In this document: in pieces, positions 34,511-37,772 of the stretch
How the letters are laid out: each line of letters starts with the position of its first letter
Position numbering within the stretch: the first letter of the stretch is position 1
Assembly (NCBI GenBank): GCA_021844645.1
Contig: JAKBTA010000005.1
Coordinates: 1 to 37,772 of the forward strand
Direction of reading: 5' to 3'
Length of the DNA stretch: 37,772 nucleotides
Source: Nitrospirota bacterium
GTDB lineage: Bacteria > Nitrospirota_A > Leptospirillia > Leptospirillales > Leptospirillaceae
The notes under the pieces: generated by a model
Told to the model about the DNA's origin: nothing
Database searches by the model: none
Seen by the model: the letters and a program-made list of their open reading frames with translations, nothing else
Program-made: the position numbers and the translations under genes

Positions 34511-35934
34511 GACTCATCCCAATCTGTGTGGAAGACACCCTTGCGATCGATTCGCTCATAAGTATGGGATCCAAAAAAATCCCGCTGGGCCTGAATCAGG
34601 TTGGACGGAAGCCATTCACTTCGATAAGCGTCAAGGTATGAAAGAGTCGACAAGAGAGCCGGAACAGGGATCCCCATTTTGATGGCTTCAATGCTCACCA
34701 ATCTCAGCTGCTCCTGATGATCGGCCACGATCTTTGCAAAAGCGGGATCAAGGAGAAGATTGGGAAGAGAGGGAGAACGTCGGTATACACTCCTGATATC
34801 TTCCAGGATGGTGGCACGGATAATGCACCCTCCGCGCCAGATTCTCGCGATCGCTTCAAGATCGAGCCCATACCCTTGATGGAAGGATGCGACCGACAAG
34901 AGGGCCATCCCCTGAGAATAGACCAGAAGCATGGAAGCAATCATCGCGCTTTTGAGCTTTGAGACAAACTCGGCCTTCTCCCCAGCATAAGGTATCGCGG
35001 GACGGGAAAGATTGGACTTTGCAATGGACCTTTCAGAGTGAAGAACGGATAAATTCCTCATCGCAACAGCCACATCGATCGTCGGAGTCGGTACTGAAAG
35101 TTCCATAGCGCTTTCAGACGTCCACATGCCCGTTCCCTTTTGAGCTGCAGCACCCTTGATTTCATCAATCAGGTCTTTTTGGGTTTCGGAATCTTTCCGG
35201 CCAAAGATCTCACCGGTGATCTCCATCAGATAACCGGTCAAACCTTCCTTGTTCCAGTCTTTGTAAACCTGCTCCAGCTCACGATTGCCCAGACCAAGCC
35301 CCCTCTTCATCAGGTCATAGGACTCTGAAATCAACTGCATCAGGGCATATTCGATCCCGTTGTGAACCATCTTGACAAAATGGCCGGAAGACCCTGGTCC
35401 GATATGGGTCACACAAGGCTCTCCATTGACCTTTGCAGAGGCCGCCTCAAGAATCGGCTTCACCCGTCCATAAGCTTCCGGGCGTCCACCTGGCATGATG
35501 CTTGGCCCGTAACGGGCCCCCTTTTCACCGCCCGACACACCCATTCCCATGAACCACACCCCTTTTGCATAGAGCGACTTCTCCCGGATATCGGTATCTT
35601 TATAGTCAGAGTTCCCCGCATCAATGATCAAATCCCCCGGTTCCAGGAAAGAGAGAAGCTCATTGATGACAGAATCAACAGCCGAACCCGCGGGAACGAG
35701 CATCATGACAGCCCTCGGTTTTTTCAGCAGGGCGATAAAAGTGCCAAGATCATTTGAACCACTGACATCGTGATTCGCCCCTTCCTTCAAAAAAGCTTGG
35801 ACCTTCGCAACATCCCTGTCGTATCCAGCCACAGGAAAATTGTGATCAGCCATATTCAAAAGGAGGTTGCGCCCCATCACTCCAAGACCGATCATGCCCA
35901 GTTCAAAACGACTGCCTGTTTTCTCTTCGTTCAA
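34507..35934 (-). CDS. gnd: 6-phosphogluconate dehydrogenase, decarboxylating
   Basis: Converts 6-phosphogluconate to ribulose-5-phosphate and CO2 with NADP. The frame is open for 69 more codons upstream, inside glgP, but the TTG at 35934 has AAGGAGGT 6 nt before it and gives 475 residues, the normal length of the long dimeric form. Motifs: [52 protein letters not shown] with catalytic Lys and Asn, and the C-terminal [16 protein letters not shown] with FHTDW. It starts 16 nt after the glgP stop and overlaps zwf by 4 nt. Confidence 0.97.
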   Translation of the reverse strand: MNEEKTGSRFELGMIGLGVMGRNLLLNMADHNFPVAGYDRDVAKVQAFLKEGANHDVSGSNDLGTFIALLKKPRAVMMLVPAGSAVDSVINELLSFLEPGDLIIDAGNSDYKDTDIREKSLYAKGVWFMGMGVSGGEKGARYGPSIMPGGRPEAYGRVKPILEAASAKVNGEPCVTHIGPGSSGHFVKMVHNGIEYALMQLISESYDLMKRGLGLGNRELEQVYKDWNKEGLTGYLMEITGEIFGRKDSETQKDLIDEIKGAAAQKGTGMWTSESAMELSVPTPTIDVAVAMRNLSVLHSERSIAKSNLSRPAIPYAGEKAEFVSKLKSAMIASMLLVYSQGMALLSVASFHQGYGLDLEAIARIWRGGCIIRATILEDIRSVYRRSPSLPNLLLDPAFAKIVADHQEQLRLVSIEAIKMGIPVPALLSTLSYLDAYRSEWLPSNLIQAQRDFFGSHTYERIDRKGVFHTDWDES

Positions 35935-35950
35935 GATAAACCTCCTTGTT

Positions 35951-37772
35951 TTACTTTTGCCACAGGATCTGTGATGCCTCAAGCGGTACAGAAACACCAG
36001 GAAAAGATGGAATGATCCGTGCGGTATAGTCCCCCGGTGGCCTGTTGGCGGGGACGGTCGCCGAATAAAGGCGATCACCTGATATGGCCGCAGGGTCCAT
36101 TTCCATTTTCTGCCGGAACATTGGAAAATCTCCTCCAGCATCGGCGTAAAGTTCCACGGAAAATTCTGAAGGGTCCAAGTTTCCGGGATCTATTAAAACG
36201 GTAAAGAGAAACTGACTCTCCTTGTTCGATAATGACACATTCCGGATTTTTAGCGTTGCCCAGTGGTTCGCCACTTTCTTTTTCCAGGCAGCGATTCTGG
36301 TTCCGGAAGCTCCATTCTCCATGGATCGAGATCGCACACTTTCTGATGCGGGAAGATAGTAGGACTCCGTATATTCCCGGACCGCCCGATTGCTCGAAAA
36401 TCGGGGTGTCAGGCAAGCCATGCTTTCCCTTATCCGCTGGATCCAGCCTGACGGCCGATTATTTCTGTCGCGTTCGTAGAACGCAGGAATAACTTCCTGC
36501 TCGAGCTTTTCATAAAGCGACTCAGCCTCCACCTGGTCCCATACAGGATCATCTCCATGTTCAAGGCCGTCACCAAGAGCCCAACCGACCTTGGGCGAAT
36601 AAGCCTCTGCCCACCATCCATCAAGTTCTGAAAAATTCAGGCCTCCGTTGACCAGAACTTTCATCCCGCTCGTTCCGCAAGCCTCCCAGGGTCTTCTGGG
36701 TGTATTGAGCCAGAGGTCGACGCCCTGGACAAGCCGTTCACTTAAAAGCATGTCATAGTCCGACAGGAACATTACACGTCCAAAAACCTCTGGTCTTCTG
36801 ATGAAAGAAATCCATTCCCGGACCATTTTCTGACCTGCAAGATCCGCTGGATGAGCCTTTCCAGCAATCACCAGCTGAACCTGCCCCTTTGGATGATGAA
36901 GAAGACGGATCAGACGATCCGGATCAAATAGAAGGAGATTGGGTCGCTTGTAGGTTGCAAATCGCCGGGCAAATCCGATCGTCAAAACATCAGGGGAAAA
37001 AAATGAGGACACACGTTCAATCAGCTCTGCCGATTCCCCGGAAACCTTCATCTGACGGGTAAGGTGCCTTCTGGCGTAAGAGATGAATGTTTCTCTCGAG
37101 GCGTTCCGGAACTCCCAAATGGACTCATCTGACAGGCGGTGGATATCGTTCTCAAGAGACTCTGTCGGCAAAAGCCACCGATCCTTTCCGCAGGAATTGC
37201 TCCACAGGGCATCGGCTCCCTCAGAATCCCAGCTGGGAGCATGGACTCCATTGGTCACAGATCCGATCGGAACCTCAGGTGTTGGCCATCTGGGAAAAAG
37301 ATCTCCCAGAATGTGCCGGCTGACCCGCCCATGGAGCGCACTCACACCGTTGACATGGCCGCTCCCTCGCATCGCAAGATGTGCCATGTTGAAAAGCGAA
37401 TCGGTCGCTTCAGGATGGATCCGTCCCAGAGAAAGAAGCTCCTCAAAGCCAATTTTCAAATCGTTCTCGGCGTATTTTCTGAAGTAGCGATCCATCAAGA
37501 GAGGCTCGAAGCGATCAAATCCGGCAGATACTGCAGTATGAGTCGTAAAAAGATTCCCCGCCCTGGTGGTCGCCAACGCTTCATCAAAAGATTGCCCGGT
37601 CTTTTCCATCTGGTCTCTCGATCGTTCCAGAATGGCAAAAGCCGCATGCCCCTCATTCAGATGACAGACCGTTACGTCCATTCCGAGCTTTCGGAGAAGT
37701 CTCCAGCCACCGATTCCCAAGACAATTTCCTGCTTCAGCCGGAGAGAAGCTCCACCACCGTAAAGCTCGGAC
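35951..37772 (-). CDS. glgP: Alpha-glucan (glycogen) phosphorylase, 5' end outside window
   Basis: GT35 enzyme that phosphorolyses alpha-1,4-glucan to glucose-1-phosphate using pyridoxal phosphate. About 606 C-terminal residues are visible; the frame continues to the window edge, where it reads SELYGGGASLRLKQEI, a conserved phosphorylase stretch. Further on are HLNEGHAAFAILE, SVTNGVHAPSW, IGFARRFATYKRPNLL, QLVIAGKAHPAD and the PLP region ACGTSGMKVLVNGGLNFSELDGWW with the Schiff-base Lys. The domain order fits the shorter bacterial/archaeal alpha-glucan phosphorylase subfamily. It ends in a beta-rich tail of about 120 residues. First visible gene of the operon with gnd, zwf and ppk2. Confidence 0.95.
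   Translation of the reverse strand, partial: SELYGGGASLRLKQEIVLGIGGWRLLRKLGMDVTVCHLNEGHAAFAILERSRDQMEKTGQSFDEALATTRAGNLFTTHTAVSAGFDRFEPLLMDRYFRKYAENDLKIGFEELLSLGRIHPEATDSLFNMAHLAMRGSGHVNGVSALHGRVSRHILGDLFPRWPTPEVPIGSVTNGVHAPSWDSEGADALWSNSCGKDRWLLPTESLENDIHRLSDESIWEFRNASRETFISYARRHLTRQMKVSGESAELIERVSSFFSPDVLTIGFARRFATYKRPNLLLFDPDRLIRLLHHPKGQVQLVIAGKAHPADLAGQKMVREWISFIRRPEVFGRVMFLSDYDMLLSERLVQGVDLWLNTPRRPWEACGTSGMKVLVNGGLNFSELDGWWAEAYSPKVGWALGDGLEHGDDPVWDQVEAESLYEKLEQEVIPAFYERDRNNRPSGWIQRIRESMACLTPRFSSNRAVREYTESYYLPASESVRSRSMENGASGTRIAAWKKKVANHWATLKIRNVSLSNKESQFLFTVLIDPGNLDPSEFSVELYADAGGDFPMFRQKMEMDPAAISGDRLYSATVPANRPPGDYTARIIPSFPGVSVPLEASQILWQK

Noticed and set aside
35935..36141. Upstream extension of gnd by 69 codons
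   Set aside because: It lies within glgP; the TTG at 35934 has a strong ribosome site and gives the normal length.
1..37772. CRISPR arrays, insertion sequences, prophage or toxin-antitoxin genes
   Set aside because: No regularly spaced repeats, transposase or integrase motifs, or short paired ORFs of that kind were found.

Overview
This window most resembles the chromosome of an acidophilic iron oxidiser of the genus Leptospirillum (phylum Nitrospirota) or a close relative. The main reason is a block of reductive TCA cycle genes built around the two-enzyme citrate cleavage route: citryl-CoA synthetase subunits CcsA and CcsB plus a separate 266-residue citryl-CoA lyase. A soluble-looking fumarate reductase and SucCD lie beside it. 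The organism call is inference from gene content, since no marker gene with species resolution is present. There is no sign of a mobile element, phage, CRISPR array or recent transfer.

Layout. (1) 1-15.9 kb, minus strand: a complete division and cell wall (dcw) cluster in the order mraZ-rsmH-ftsL-ftsI-murE-murF-mraY-murD-ftsW-murG-murC-murB-ddl-ftsQ, then the first codons of one more gene at the window edge. Genes are coupled by 1-11 nt overlaps or short gaps. The cluster starts at a consensus sigma-70 type promoter, with four TGGNG repeats at exact 10-bp spacing running from the -10 element into the mraZ start codon, which look like a MraZ autoregulatory box. (2) 15.9-17.2 kb: a gene-free stretch, then a plus-strand pair (FmdB-type zinc ribbon and a small lipoprotein). 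(3) 17.2-28.8 kb, minus strand: carbon fixation genes. Reading with transcription these are ccsA-ccsB-small 49-residue membrane protein-aconitase-terminator-ccl-terminator-PsiE-like membrane protein-frdB-frdA-sucC-sucD, then a peroxiredoxin and a terminator. (4) 28.9-29.0 kb: tRNA-Glu(UUC) on the plus strand behind its own promoter. (5) 29.2-32.1 kb: two convergent EAL-domain (c-di-GMP phosphodiesterase type) genes and a METTL7-like methyltransferase, with inverted repeats in the divergent spacer. (6) 32.1-37.8 kb, minus strand: a storage carbon and pentose phosphate operon, glgP (5' end outside the window)-gnd-zwf-ppk2.

How they work together. The dcw cluster takes UDP-MurNAc precursors to lipid II and on to septal synthesis. 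The rTCA block covers citrate cleavage to acetyl-CoA plus oxaloacetate, citrate/isocitrate interconversion, fumarate to succinate, and succinate to succinyl-CoA. The remaining steps (fumarase, malate dehydrogenase, the 2-oxoacid:ferredoxin oxidoreductases, isocitrate dehydrogenase) are not in this window. The glgP operon mobilises glycogen into the oxidative pentose phosphate pathway for NADPH, and its PPK2 links it to polyphosphate.

Non-ATG starts are common. TTG for sucC, murE, ftsL, ccsB and gnd, and GTG for ddl, mraZ and the 30.0-31.3 kb EAL gene, are each supported by a Shine-Dalgarno (SD) sequence or by the family N-terminus. The most interesting undescribed items are the 49-residue membrane protein inside the citrate-cleavage operon, the fumarate reductase without the covalent-FAD histidine or a membrane anchor gene, and the four-repeat MraZ box.
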